A stretch of 64,000 nt of DNA. Origin: an uncultured Phycisphaerales bacterium (GTDB lineage Bacteria; Planctomycetota; Phycisphaerae; Phycisphaerales; SM1A02). The first letter of the stretch is position 1. The number at the start of each line of letters is the position of its first letter. The stretch is from positions 151,555 through 215,554 of the forward strand of contig CAJQQE010000014.1 in the NCBI GenBank assembly GCA_905480395.1. The letters run 5' to 3'. The notes beneath the pieces are model-generated. The model ran no database searches and was not told where the DNA came from. It worked only from the letters and a program-made list of their open reading frames with translations. The position numbers were made by a program, and so were the translations under genes. This document shows, in pieces, positions 1 through 10,693 of this stretch.

Positions 1-1
1 C

Positions 2-406
2 GATTTCGTCGCATGGCTCTCGGGAATCTTCTCCACGATCTCCGTTCAGTCGAGCTCGGTGACCACCAGCCTCATGGTGCCGATCGTCGGCGCGGGCGCC
101 GTCAAGTTGAAGCGGGCGTTCCCATTCATGCTGGGGGCCAACATCGGCACCACGGTGACCGGGCTCATCGCCGCACTGGCCAATCCCACCAGCGCCGCCG
201 TGACCGTCGCCATTGCCCATATCCTGTTCAACTGTTCAGACAATCTGATCTGGTATCCCCTCCGGAAGATCCCGATCCGCATCTCAAAGGCCTACAGCTC
301 GCTCGCAAGCCGATCAAAGAAGTGGGCCTTCATCTTCTTGGCCGTGGTCTTCGTGGTTATTCCTGCGATCGGCCTGATCATCACCGAAGTGTTCATCTAC
401 AACTGA
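2..406 (+). CDS. Na+/phosphate symporter family protein, C-terminal part (5' end outside window)
   Basis: The frame is open from base 2, so the gene begins upstream of the window. The visible 134 residues hold the QSSS(V)TTSL motif near the start. This matches the QSSSATT repeat that forms the substrate site of the Na/Pi cotransporter (PNaS, NptA) family. Several hydrophobic membrane segments follow, and the last ends close to the C-terminus. The family imports phosphate with sodium at the inner membrane. A PhoU-like gene starts 21 bases downstream, a pairing that is common for this family and supports the call. The N-terminal half cannot be judged. Confidence 0.85.
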   Translation, partial: DFVAWLSGIFSTISVQSSSVTTSLMVPIVGAGAVKLKRAFPFMLGANIGTTVTGLIAALANPTSAAVTVAIAHILFNCSDNLIWYPLRKIPIRISKAYSSLASRSKKWAFIFLAVVFVVIPAIGLIITEVFIYN

Positions 407-427
407 GTCGATCCTGGAGTTTTTATC

Positions 428-1123
428 ATGCTCGGAGCCCTACTGGCAGCACTTCGCGGCGGCGACGCCCTCGATCAAGCATTTCGCGAATTCGACGAGA
501 TGCTGACCGCTGGACAGTGGATGTTCCGCGAGGTCCATGGGGTCCTTGCCGGCGGAAATCCGGCGGACGTGCGAGAAGCGGTGTTCACCCGCGATCAAGA
601 CATCAATCGTCTCCTCCGCTCGCTCCGTGGAAACATCGTGACGCATCTCTCGGTGAATCGAAACGCGGACATCGCCGCCTGCCTGGCCCTGATGTCGATC
701 GCCAAAGACGCGGAACGAATCGGCGACTACTGCAAGAATCTCTACGAAGTGACCGAGCATGGAGACTTCGGCCAGTCGCCCTCTCCGTATCAGGAACGAA
801 TACGGCAGATCCCCGGCGAGGTCGAGAAGATCTTTGATCTCGTTCGAGCGGCCTTCCAGAATTCCGATACCAAGGAAGCGAAAGTTGCGATCAAGGCCGC
901 TGATGCGGTCCGAGCTGCCTGTGATGAAATCGCCATGGAACTACTGGACGATCGTTCCACCATCAGCATGCAGGAAGCCGTTTCGTATTCCATGCAAACG
1001 AGATACTTCAAGCGAATCGCGTCGCACTTGGCGAACATCTCGACTGCGGTCTTCGGCCGTATCGAAGATCTCGATTTTCGAAAGCCGCCGAAGCCGGGAA
1101 GTTCCGCCCAGACTCAATCCTGA
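428..1123 (+). CDS. PhoU-domain protein
   Basis: A 231-residue protein with a helical PhoU-type domain. Its middle part, containing SIAKDAERIGDYCKNLYE, matches the conserved DxxRIGD-like helix of PhoU proteins. PhoU proteins bind metal clusters and tune phosphate uptake. Stand-alone or fused PhoU domains often accompany Na/Pi symporters, and here the gene follows one by 21 bases, probably in the same transcript. GGAG at 415-418 lies 9 bases before the ATG. It is a family-level call: it may regulate the symporter and need not be the PstSCAB-linked PhoU. Confidence 0.8.
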   Translation: MLGALLAALRGGDALDQAFREFDEMLTAGQWMFREVHGVLAGGNPADVREAVFTRDQDINRLLRSLRGNIVTHLSVNRNADIAACLALMSIAKDAERIGDYCKNLYEVTEHGDFGQSPSPYQERIRQIPGEVEKIFDLVRAAFQNSDTKEAKVAIKAADAVRAACDEIAMELLDDRSTISMQEAVSYSMQTRYFKRIASHLANISTAVFGRIEDLDFRKPPKPGSSAQTQS

Positions 1124-1342
1124 ATTCGTGATGGCCACCGCGTGGCCGCATCATCGACCTGACCCACTCAGACGGAACCAAACGCCGTCCGAGAAGAAAA
1201 TGGTGGTGGATGAAGCGACGTTACCGTTTGGATCCCACCCCAACGCCTCTAGACTCGAACCGGAAGAACGAACCTGCCATCTCGGCTGGTCGTAGTGCGC
1301 AGGCCCTTCCAACTCGAATCTGTGTGCCCTCGGGATCAATCC

Positions 1343-1834
1343 ATGTCGTCGACGCATCCGAATCTCAGGCTCGTTCCGGCGTTCTCGCCGGAAGATGTGC
1401 GGATTCGAGCTACCCGGCAACTCTCCGAAACCCGACGGCGAATCGCTCTTGAGAATCGGCTCGCCGCGAATGCGAGCGTTGCCGAGGTCACGGAAACTGA
1501 TCGGGTGGCATCGCCACATCTGGTGCTCGCTGGCCGAATCGCCGCCAGCCTCCACGGTGCCGTCCTCCCACCCGAACGACGCGAAGAACTCCTTCGATTC
1601 TCGAAGTCAATCGGAGTCCGTGAATTCGATGCCAGTCTGGTGATCGCGGTGATCCAAGATCGCGCTCGTCGAGGCGAATCCATGGATGACATCGTCGGCC
1701 CACTCAAGATTTTCTCGGGTCAGACTCGCTCGCCAAGAAAACTGAGCAATCTGAGTTTCGTCGCGCTCGGCGCGAGCTTGGGAATTGCCATCGGGCTCGC
1801 CACCCTGATGGTTCAGTGGCTCACCAAGGTCTGA
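1343..1834 (+). CDS. hypothetical protein with C-terminal membrane anchor
   Basis: A 163-residue protein that I do not recognise. The N-terminal two thirds are charged and helical, rich in Arg and Glu. The last 25 residues form one hydrophobic segment (about FVALGASLGIAIGLATLMV), which suggests a tail-anchored protein. An upstream in-frame ATG at 1295 would add 16 residues. I prefer 1343 because the added residues look like shadow sequence, but neither start has a clear Shine-Dalgarno. The gene converges on rnc with a 10-base gap. Confidence 0.55.
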   Translation: MSSTHPNLRLVPAFSPEDVRIRATRQLSETRRRIALENRLAANASVAEVTETDRVASPHLVLAGRIAASLHGAVLPPERREELLRFSKSIGVREFDASLVIAVIQDRARRGESMDDIVGPLKIFSGQTRSPRKLSNLSFVALGASLGIAIGLATLMVQWLTKV

Positions 1835-1844
1835 ATCCTGAACC

Positions 1845-2738
1845 TCACTCGATCAGCGTCTCGACATCCGCGGCCAGATCGCCCGCGTCTTCAGGCCCTT
1901 GAACGTCTTCAATACCTGTGGATTCACTCCCCGCGTCGTCGGCGGACACCTCGGCGGATTCTTCTGCGCCAGGCTTCTCCGCGACCGGGTTGTCAATGGG
2001 GTCATCATTCCAACAGTCATCTGACAGTCGAATGTCGCCAGCGCCATCGGTGACCGCCAGATCAAGATGCAGCAGGGCGGCCAGCGCCGCTTGCTGTTCC
2101 GCCTGTTTCTTGTTCGGCCCCCAGCAGCCTTCAAACTGTCGACCACCCGCCGCCACGCACACCTCGAAGCACTTCGAATGGTCGGGGCCCCTTTCGTCGA
2201 GGACCAAGTACACCGGCGCGCCAAGCCCTTTCCTCTGGAAGACCTGTTGCAAGACAGATTTGAAATTATGCTGATGCCCGAGTTTCGCCGCATGCTCGAT
2301 CCGCGACTCGAGTAAGTCGAGAATAAACTGACGCGCCCGACCAAATCCGCCGTCAAGGTACATCGCGCCAATGGCCGATTCCAACACGGCCGCGTGCAGC
2401 GAAGACGGCATGTCTCCGCGACCGTTCATGCCCTTACCGAGCTCCAAGAGCTCGCCGAGGCCCAGCTCTTCGGCGATTTCGGCACAGACCCGTCGGCTCA
2501 CCACATTCGACTTGATCTTGGTCAACTCGCCTTCGAGTAAATCTGGGTATCGATCAAAGAGTTCGGTACACACGACCATGCCAAGGATGGCGTCGCCGAG
2601 GAACTCCAGCCGCTCGTTGGAGTCGAGTCGGTCGTCGGCCGAGGAGGCATGACGCAGTGATTGGGCCAGAAGGACTCGATCCTTAAATCGATATCCGATT
2701 CGTCGCTCGGCTTCCGCCAGTCTGTCCATCAGTTCCAT
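1845..2738 (-). CDS. rnc: ribonuclease III
   Basis: RNase III cleaves double-stranded RNA in rRNA and mRNA maturation. The catalytic domain shows the signature NERLEFLGDAILG and the second acidic cluster ESAIGAMYLDGG, so the metal-binding Glu/Asp residues are present. A double-stranded RNA binding domain follows (HNFKSVLQQ, then the KKQAEQQAA helix). Beyond it is an acidic tail of about 60 residues (Asp, Glu, Ala) that typical RNase III lacks. The start at 2738 gives MELMDRLAEAERRIGY, which fits the family; an upstream extension to 2837 looks spurious. The protein is 297 residues, against about 225-240 in most bacteria, because of the tail. Confidence 0.95.
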   Translation of the reverse strand: MELMDRLAEAERRIGYRFKDRVLLAQSLRHASSADDRLDSNERLEFLGDAILGMVVCTELFDRYPDLLEGELTKIKSNVVSRRVCAEIAEELGLGELLELGKGMNGRGDMPSSLHAAVLESAIGAMYLDGGFGRARQFILDLLESRIEHAAKLGHQHNFKSVLQQVFQRKGLGAPVYLVLDERGPDHSKCFEVCVAAGGRQFEGCWGPNKKQAEQQAALAALLHLDLAVTDGAGDIRLSDDCWNDDPIDNPVAEKPGAEESAEVSADDAGSESTGIEDVQGPEDAGDLAADVETLIE

Positions 2739-2958
2739 TGCAATTCCCGTCAACACCCCGGAACCGGTGAACCGGCCCGGTTGAACCAAGAGCGTGAGAT
2801 GGGTCGAGCGGTTGCTCCTGGAGTCGTGGCAGGCCACCGAATGATGGCAAGCACCGGCTCCGGGAGAAAACGCGCGCCCGCGAGATCGAACCCGAGTTTA
2901 CTCCCACCAGCAGCAACAGATGCCACGGAAAGGACGGATCCCTTTCAGCATCGGCGTT

Positions 2959-3001
2959 ATTGGGGGCAGTATCGATGATCCTGTAGAATTTAGCCCCCAA
3001 T
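2959..3001 (+). promoter_or_regulatory. candidate rpmH promoter flanked by a 9-bp inverted repeat
   Basis: A -35-like TTGGGG (2960-2965) and a -10-like TAGAAT (2984-2989) are 18 bases apart, about 175 bases before rpmH. A perfect 9-bp inverted repeat brackets the pair: ATTGGGGGC at 2959-2967 and its complement at 2993-3001. It could be an operator or a hairpin. The -35 match is weak, so the promoter is only a candidate. Confidence 0.35.
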
Positions 3002-3163
3002 GGGGTCGACCATCCGAAGGGATCCTGCTACCTTTTCGGATTCCCCGCTGCCGGGTTTCCTGGCACCACCCCCCCGGTTTCGGGTCTGACCCCGACGTTC
3101 CATCGTCGAGGCTTCCGAAGTTTCGCCGGTTTCGCCCCTGTCCCGAAAGTTTCGGAGTTTCCC

Positions 3164-3307
3164 ATGGCATTGCATTACCCTCGCAAGGTAAGCCGAATCA
3201 AGAAGGTCCGGAAGATGGGTTTCCGTGCCCGGATGTCGACGAAGGCTGGTCGCAAGATCATCAATCGCCGTCGTGCCCTTGGCCGCAAGCGGTTGACCAC
3301 CATCTGA
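3164..3307 (+). CDS. rpmH: 50S ribosomal protein L34 (bL34)
   Basis: A 47-residue, very basic protein. It has the bL34 core [19 protein letters not shown] followed by RKRL, which is diagnostic; the family is usually 44-47 residues. bL34 is a structural component of the large ribosomal subunit. GGAG at 3154-3157 lies 6 bases before the ATG. In most bacteria rpmH is followed by rnpA (RNase P protein). Here a shikimate kinase follows after 13 bases, so the usual rpmH-rnpA-yidC order is absent. The gene is easily missed because of its size. Confidence 0.95.
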   Translation: MALHYPRKVSRIKKVRKMGFRARMSTKAGRKIINRRRALGRKRLTTI

Positions 3308-3320
3308 GCTTGGTTCCAGA

Positions 3321-3839
3321 ATGCACTTGATCCTGATCGGCCTTCGCGGCTCCGGCAAATCAACCGCCGGTCGCTTGACGGCCGATCTTGTTTCTCGGCC
3401 GTTCATTGATCTTGATGACCGAACCGAAGCGATCTGCGGCCTGGATGCAATGACCTGCTTCGAGCAACGAGGCGAGAGCGCCTGGCGGGACGCAGAGGCA
3501 TCGGCCCTACGAAACTCCATCGACGAAACGAACGCCTCGATTATCGCACTCGGCGGCGGCACGCCGACGGCGCCACACGCGGCGGCGATGCTTCAAGAAG
3601 CCCGTCGCAATGGTCGCGTCAAAATTGTCTGGTTAAAAGACACCCCCGCCAATCTTGCGAGCCGAATCGTCGATGACCAAAGCCGACCAGCCTTGAGCGA
3701 CCTCGAACCTGCCGAAGAGATGCAGTTGATGCTCGAGCGCCGCGGGCCAATCTTCCGTGGGCTCGCAGATGCCGAAATCGAGATTGACAACCGGCCACTT
3801 TCCGCGGTGATCGCGGAACTCGTCTCGTTGGTGACCTGA
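3321..3839 (+). CDS. aroK: shikimate kinase
   Basis: A 172-residue P-loop kinase for ATP-dependent phosphorylation of shikimate in aromatic amino acid synthesis. It has a Walker A motif GLRGSGKST at residues 7-15, an IDLDD segment for Mg/shikimate binding, the FEQRGESAWRDAE helix, the GGGTP loop (ALGGGTP) and a lid with RPAL. All are typical of AroK, and the length matches the family. It follows rpmH by 13 bases and is probably co-transcribed with it. It converges on the pilZ-domain gene with 15 bases between stops. Confidence 0.92.
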   Translation: MHLILIGLRGSGKSTAGRLTADLVSRPFIDLDDRTEAICGLDAMTCFEQRGESAWRDAEASALRNSIDETNASIIALGGGTPTAPHAAAMLQEARRNGRVKIVWLKDTPANLASRIVDDQSRPALSDLEPAEEMQLMLERRGPIFRGLADAEIEIDNRPLSAVIAELVSLVT

Positions 3840-3854
3840 ACAACACCGAAGGCG

Positions 3855-4253
3855 TCAGGCTGAACGAAGCAAGCAGCCCTGCTCGAGGTAGCGAGTCAGC
3901 GTCCCGGACTCGATTCTGGTGTCGAACCGTTCAAACGCCGCCGCCAAGACCATCGTCCCGGTTCGGGTGTCTTCGTCAGCGATCCTGATGATGCTTGCCC
4001 ATCCGTGAAGGGTGGCCGCACCGCCGGGAAGCTCGATTTCGAATCGGACTCGACTTCCTTCCGGCAGCGGTACGTCGCATTCGAATCGAACGCCCCCAAC
4101 CGCCAGATCATGGATGTGTCCATCGATGAGTTCGCCTGACTCGGTCTGAATGCGGATCAAGGAATACATGGGACGAACTGCGTATCGGCGATGACGACGG
4201 CGATCGTGGTCGGTCCGAAAGGTCAGATCCTGAGTGAATTCAGCAACTTGCAT
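3855..4253 (-). CDS. PilZ-domain protein
   Basis: A 132-residue protein consisting of one PilZ domain, the c-di-GMP receptor fold. The N-terminal DRRRHRRYAV supplies the RxxxR motif, and DLAVGGVRFE matches the (D/N)xSxxG motif with Ala in place of Ser. Beta strands follow. Start 4253 is chosen because GGAG (4261-4264, minus strand) sits 7 bases upstream; an extension to 4361 lacks support. The Ser-to-Ala change leaves c-di-GMP binding likely but not certain. Target process unknown. Confidence 0.85.
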   Translation of the reverse strand: MQVAEFTQDLTFRTDHDRRRHRRYAVRPMYSLIRIQTESGELIDGHIHDLAVGGVRFECDVPLPEGSRVRFEIELPGGAATLHGWASIIRIADEDTRTGTMVLAAAFERFDTRIESGTLTRYLEQGCLLRSA

Positions 4254-4273
4254 GGCGAGTCTCCAGCACAAAC

Positions 4274-4307
4274 CTGGAAGCGAGTTCGTTCGACGAACGA
4301 ATTCCAG
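4274..4307. promoter_or_regulatory. large inverted repeat between pilZ-domain gene and uppP
   Basis: A perfect 8-bp inverted repeat, TTCGTTCG (4285-4292) and its complement (4294-4301), has a single-base centre. An outer pair, CTGGAA (4274-4279) and TTCCAG (4302-4307), encloses it, with 5 unpaired bases on one side. It lies in the 316-base divergent gap, about 20 bases upstream of the PilZ-domain start. A dyad operator is the simplest reading; a DNA or RNA hairpin is possible. Confidence 0.5.
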
Positions 4308-4479
4308 CTCCGTCCAACGAATCGACGACATCCGACCCCAACTGAAGCGTTGTCGGACCAATCCAGACGGATCGTCCGGAACGACCGTTTCAAAGCGGCG
4401 TTCCCGACCATGGAATGGTGTTTTGATCGATCACGAACCGGCCTATCACCCGCCAGAACGCGAAGGACCATAGAAGAAG

Positions 4480-4498
4480 ATCGGCCTTTCGGGCCGAT
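4480..4498. other. 7-bp hairpin upstream of uppP
   Basis: ATCGGCC (4480-4486) pairs with GGCCGAT (4492-4498) around a 5-base loop, about 70 bases before uppP. No T-run follows on the plus strand, so it does not look like a terminator. Function unknown; it could shape the uppP leader. Confidence 0.35.
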
Positions 4499-4569
4499 GA
4501 TGCTCTGGCGGGGATCGACTTTTCGATGAATCTCGATTCCGAAATCTTCTTTTCGAGAGAATGCTCACC

Positions 4570-5493
4570 ATGACGCCGTTTGACGCCATCATCCTTGGCT
4601 TGGTCGAGGGTATTACCGAGTATCTGCCGGTCTCCTCGACTGGTCACCTGATCATCGTGGCGAGCCTCCTGGGGCTTGATCGGGATCCCAAGATCGAGTC
4701 CGCGGTCAACGCGTTTAACATCGTCATTCAGGGTGGCGCCATCTTGGCGGTCATCGGCCTCTATCGGGTCCGAGTCTGGTCGATGATCCAAGGCCTGCTT
4801 GGAAAGGACCCCGGAGGCCGCCGGCTCTTCATCAATCTGGTCATCGCCTTCATCCCGGCGGCGATCTTCGGTGTCCTACTCGACGACATCATCGAAGCCG
4901 CCTTATTCCGTCCTTGGCCGGTCATTGGCGCCTTGGCGGTGGGTGGCCTCTTGCTCATTGGCATGAAACGATGGCAGGACCGGGTCTACGCCAGCGCGGA
5001 GGACGAGGCGGGTGAGAATCAATTCATCGACATCGAAGACCTGACCTGGAAGAACGCGTTGTTGATCGGCCTGCTGCAATGCGTGGCGATGTGGCCGGGG
5101 ACCAGCCGTTCGATGATGACCATCGTCGGCGGCATGTTCGTCGGCCTCCGCCCAAAGCAAGCTGCGGAGTTTTCCTTCCTCCTCGGGCTGCCCACCCTTG
5201 GCGGGGCCTGTGCCTACAAGGCGATGAAGAGTGGTGACGAGATCGTCGCCCTCGGCGTCCTTCCGCTGATCCTCGGCATCACCGTGGCGACCATCTCAGC
5301 CGCATTCGCGGTGAAATGGCTCGTTGGCTATCTCGCCAATCATGGGCTCGCGATCTTTGGTTGGTATCGAATCGTCCTCGCCATCGTCCTGGCCGGACTC
5401 TGGATCGGCGGCGTGGTTCAGTTCGGACCGGACGATGCGTCCGTGGAAGAACCGGGATCGATCGCTCCCTTGTCTACCGTCACCTCAGACTGA
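4570..5493 (+). CDS. uppP: undecaprenyl-diphosphatase (UppP/BacA)
   Basis: An integral membrane phosphatase that recycles undecaprenyl-PP to the lipid carrier for peptidoglycan and O-antigen synthesis. The first catalytic region, LGLVEGITEYLPVSSTGHLI, and the second, MWPGTSRSMMT, are both intact. About eight membrane segments are visible. The start at 4570 (MTPFDAIILG) fits the family and places GAGAGA (4555-4560) 9 bases upstream; ATG 4561 would leave that sequence no spacing. The last 76 bases overlap the convergent gene on the other strand. Confidence 0.93.
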   Translation: MTPFDAIILGLVEGITEYLPVSSTGHLIIVASLLGLDRDPKIESAVNAFNIVIQGGAILAVIGLYRVRVWSMIQGLLGKDPGGRRLFINLVIAFIPAAIFGVLLDDIIEAALFRPWPVIGALAVGGLLLIGMKRWQDRVYASAEDEAGENQFIDIEDLTWKNALLIGLLQCVAMWPGTSRSMMTIVGGMFVGLRPKQAAEFSFLLGLPTLGGACAYKAMKSGDEIVALGVLPLILGITVATISAAFAVKWLVGYLANHGLAIFGWYRIVLAIVLAGLWIGGVVQFGPDDASVEEPGSIAPLSTVTSD

Positions 5494-6011
5494 TCCCCCG
5501 CCGGTTCGTCGGCCTTCGAAGGCAGTGTTCCACGGGCCACGCCGTCGAGGAGACGTGCCGCCTCGAGGCGGCCAGCGGTCTCAAATGACCACGCGCCCAC
5601 ACCCTTGGGAAGCTCGGATCCATCCTCGAAGATCCAGACCCGCCATCGGTTGACGACTTGGGCTGCCACGGCTCCAGCCGTGCCATCGGGCGTCGCCACC
5701 GGAGACAACGCGTCCTTCCATACCGGCGTCGTCAACTCGGCACGAGGCCATCGTTGGAGGATCTGATTCTCGTCACCGACGGTTGCCAAACCGAAGGTCC
5801 CTGTTCCATCACCGATCTGGTCGACCAAGACGACCTTCACACCATCGATCATGATCGGCGTTCCCACGATCCGCATCGCGGTTCGCGGCCAGAGGGTCCC
5901 ACCGATCGCCCACGCGAGAAGTGCCGCCATCACGACGAAAACCACAATCTTCACCAGAAGACTGCGGAAGCCAAGATAGACCTGACCCATGGGGCTGGCG
6001 TTCGGACTCAT
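5418..6011 (-). CDS. hypothetical protein with one N-terminal membrane segment
   Basis: An unrecognised protein of about 197 residues. It has a single membrane helix near residues 17-40 (LLVKIVVFVVMAALLAWAIGG), then a periplasmic-type domain with no motif I can name. Start 6011 (MSPNASPMG) has GAGG just upstream; 5990 is an alternative. It lies after ligA on the same strand, 125 bases away. Its C-terminal 25 codons are antisense to the end of uppP, an unusual convergent overlap. Confidence 0.55.
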   Translation of the reverse strand: MSPNASPMGQVYLGFRSLLVKIVVFVVMAALLAWAIGGTLWPRTAMRIVGTPIMIDGVKVVLVDQIGDGTGTFGLATVGDENQILQRWPRAELTTPVWKDALSPVATPDGTAGAVAAQVVNRWRVWIFEDGSELPKGVGAWSFETAGRLEAARLLDGVARGTLPSKADEPAGDQSEVTVDKGAIDPGSSTDASSGPN

Positions 6012-6136
6012 GCCCTCAAGTGTATCCGGCACGTCAAGGGGGGTCGGATCAAGACACACCGCCCGGGGCTCCACGCTGGACCTTCGTGCGATCGAACCCT
6101 CCGCTGCCGGTTCTCACGACGACGTCTGGACGGTCT

Positions 6137-8471
<2,335 letters not shown>

Positions 8472-8475
8472 TGGC

Positions 8476-9315
8476 TCAGGATCCCCTCAATCGTCGCATC
8501 GCAACGAGAATGTCATGTTCCCGGTCCTCACCGGCTTCTCTTTCGATCACCACGTCGATCGGTCGCCCGATCGATTCCACGGCGGCCATGAACGCATCCC
8601 AGTCCACTTGGCCGCTCCCGAGGGGAACCTCTGCCCCCCACGTCCCCGGCTCGGATGTCATGGTCGCATCTTTTGCATGGACCTGAACGACGTGATCGGC
8701 GAGCAGACTGATGGCTTCGACCGGATCGCCCATTCCGTACAGGATCATGTTCGCCGGATCGAAGTTGACGCCCACCGAGGCATGACCAAGTGCCTGCAAC
8801 GCCTCCAGCAAGGTTGCCGCTGATTCCTGGCCGGTTTCGAGACCGACTCGGACGTTTCGTTGGGCGAAAATGTCGGCGAGCGTTCGAAGACGCTCGAGCA
8901 CCACGTTTCGAACCGGGTCATCCGCATCATGGGGAATGAAGCCGGCATGCACGGTGACCAGATCGATGGCGTGGTTCCCAGCGAAGTCTGCAACCCGTTC
9001 CGCACGATCCCGAGTCGCAGGCCAGTGCGGGTCAGGACGAACCCCGCCGGTGGCCTTGATGGTCTCTAAGGTCGAGTAGTCCTCGCCCACCGATTCCAAC
9101 ATGCCGCTGGCGACGCCGATGCCCGCATCCTTCAGTCTGGACATGACGTCCCCAAACGCCGCGGCATCTTCCAGCACCGGCCCAAGGGCGAGTTGGACTT
9201 TGGGAAGTCCGATTCGTTGCAATGAGGCCACCAGATCCGCGCCATCAGTCGGGCGGAGGCTCCAACTGCAGACTCCCAGTCGATCGATCGGGATGGTGAT
9301 TCGAGCGTCGTTCAT
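8476..9315 (-). CDS. sugar phosphate isomerase/epimerase-like TIM-barrel protein
   Basis: A 279-residue protein of the xylose isomerase-like (AP endonuclease 2) TIM-barrel superfamily. Visible markers are GVCSWSL at the first strand, VTVHAGFIP, GLETGQE, VGVNFDPANM (metal-site Asp), VQVHAKDAT and a final IEREAG. These fit a divalent-metal barrel acting on a sugar or polyol. The substrate cannot be told. A -10-like hexamer 8 bases before the ATG suggests a leaderless mRNA that continues into the FmdB-like gene and ligA. Confidence 0.8.
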   Translation of the reverse strand: MNDARITIPIDRLGVCSWSLRPTDGADLVASLQRIGLPKVQLALGPVLEDAAAFGDVMSRLKDAGIGVASGMLESVGEDYSTLETIKATGGVRPDPHWPATRDRAERVADFAGNHAIDLVTVHAGFIPHDADDPVRNVVLERLRTLADIFAQRNVRVGLETGQESAATLLEALQALGHASVGVNFDPANMILYGMGDPVEAISLLADHVVQVHAKDATMTSEPGTWGAEVPLGSGQVDWDAFMAAVESIGRPIDVVIEREAGEDREHDILVAMRRLRGS

Positions 9316-9323
9316 GACCAGCG

Positions 9324-9329
9324 ATTCTA
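9324..9329 (-). promoter_or_regulatory. -10 element, putative leaderless start for the TIM-barrel gene
   Basis: TAGAAT on the minus strand ends 8 bases before the ATG at 9315. There is no Shine-Dalgarno between them. A good -35 is not visible. Confidence 0.5.
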
Positions 9330-10372
9330 CCGTCCTTCGGTGACCCTCCGCTCACCGCTCGGCCCCGTTCCGGGACGACGCAGGCGACCGACGAGGAGGT
9401 ACAGGTTGTCGCGGACCTTCCCCAACCGCTTGAACATCCGCACGTAGTGAAGCACGAAGGCCTGCATTCGCCAGATCACCGATCGAATCGGCGGAGAGGG
9501 ACGCCGCGGCCCGATCGGCTCGTACCCGAGTTGCTCCATCAGGTCGCCGGCGACTGATTCGACGCGTTGAATCTCCACGGGCTTCATCCGCTGCCTCCAG
9601 GCCCCGGCATTGGCCGGAACCACTTCCAACTCTGAGATGTTCGAGTCGGCAGAGGGGTGATCCCGGCTCGGTGGAACCAGTTTGACCAGTTCATCGGGAA
9701 TCGACTCCCCGAGAAACTCGAAGATCCCGCGCATCGTCGAGTCCGGCTCAACCAGCAGTCGTTCATACCGCACTTCTCGATACTGGCCCGATTCCAGACG
9801 GGCCCCGGCTTCCTGCCCGAGGGACACGTCTCGTCGCCAGAGCAACGCGGCCGAGTGGTGGTTCCCGCTGCCCTGGGGATGTCGTCTCCAGGAGTTGGCG
9901 GCGGGCCTTGGATCGCGGATGATGTGAATCACCTGCGCTTCAGGGAAGATCTCGACAAGCGTCGCGATGTGCCGGACGTAATGCGGCGTCTTGTCCCCCC
10001 ATCTCGGTCGCGACTCGGTCTCGGACCAGGCCAAGAAGAGCGTGTCGACCGCGTCGGCATAACTTCGACAATGTGAGAAGTCCTCGGCCCGGATATCGAG
10101 TTTCCAGCGTCGCACCCTCGAGAATGAGACCATGCGCCGCCCGAGGCGGACCGCTCGTCCGAATCGCGCGGATCCCCCAAGGACTTGTAGAAGTGCGGGA
10201 TGAAGTGGGACTCGCCAGGAATCGAGATCCTGGGGTGGGCCCGGATCATGTTCCGGAGGAGACCGGTCCCGCTCCTTGGCGATCCGACGATGAAGATCGG
10301 GCGTTCCGGCCGCGCCACCTCTTGATGCGGGAGCTGTTCTTCCCGGCGTCCATGATCGGTTGGCCTCGACAT
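9327..10372 (-). pseudogene. sulfotransferase family protein, split by a frameshift
   Basis: Two minus-strand frames together make one sulfotransferase-like protein. The first frame (from ATG 10372) carries the PAPS 5'-phosphosulfate loop IFIVGSPRSGTGLLR and AHPRISIPGESHFIPHFYKSLG. It then loses similarity at about 10150-10178. The second frame takes over with VRLGRRMVSF and continues through WGDKTPHYV, the 3'-phosphate region IIRDPRPAANSW and RYERLLVEP to the stop at 9327. One extra G in the C5/G5 tract at 10174-10178, or nearby, would restore a single frame of about 349 residues. It may be a true pseudogene or an assembly indel. Confidence 0.75.
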
Positions 10373-10693
10373 GACCCCCATCATGCGTTAGATGCACCGC
10401 AGAAGACAGCGCAGGTTCGAAATTCAACGAAACCGAGGTCGATCGGCTCGGGCCGCCCCGCTCTTTCGCCTCAAGAAAGCGGCTCCGGACCCCGGCAGAC
10501 GCCATATGGGCCCCAGAGACCGACCCGACCCATTAATCCCGCCCGGCGTGGCGAGCCGTGGCGAAGCGACCTACCATGGATCCGCACCCTTCCGAGGTGC
10601 CTCCAGACGCCCCCGCCCCGAACGCCTTCCGTGACCACCGCACCCGTGAACCACTCGTCCCACGACGACCCCGAGGCCTCGACGCCCGCGGGC

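Noticed and set aside
13..837. 274-residue plus-strand frame at the window start
   Set aside because: It overlaps the symporter end and the PhoU-like gene in another frame and has shadow-like Arg/Ser/His composition.
10073..10693. N-terminal extension of the hotdog-like protein
   Set aside because: The sequence is the antisense of the sulfotransferase, with Pro/Arg-rich shadow composition.
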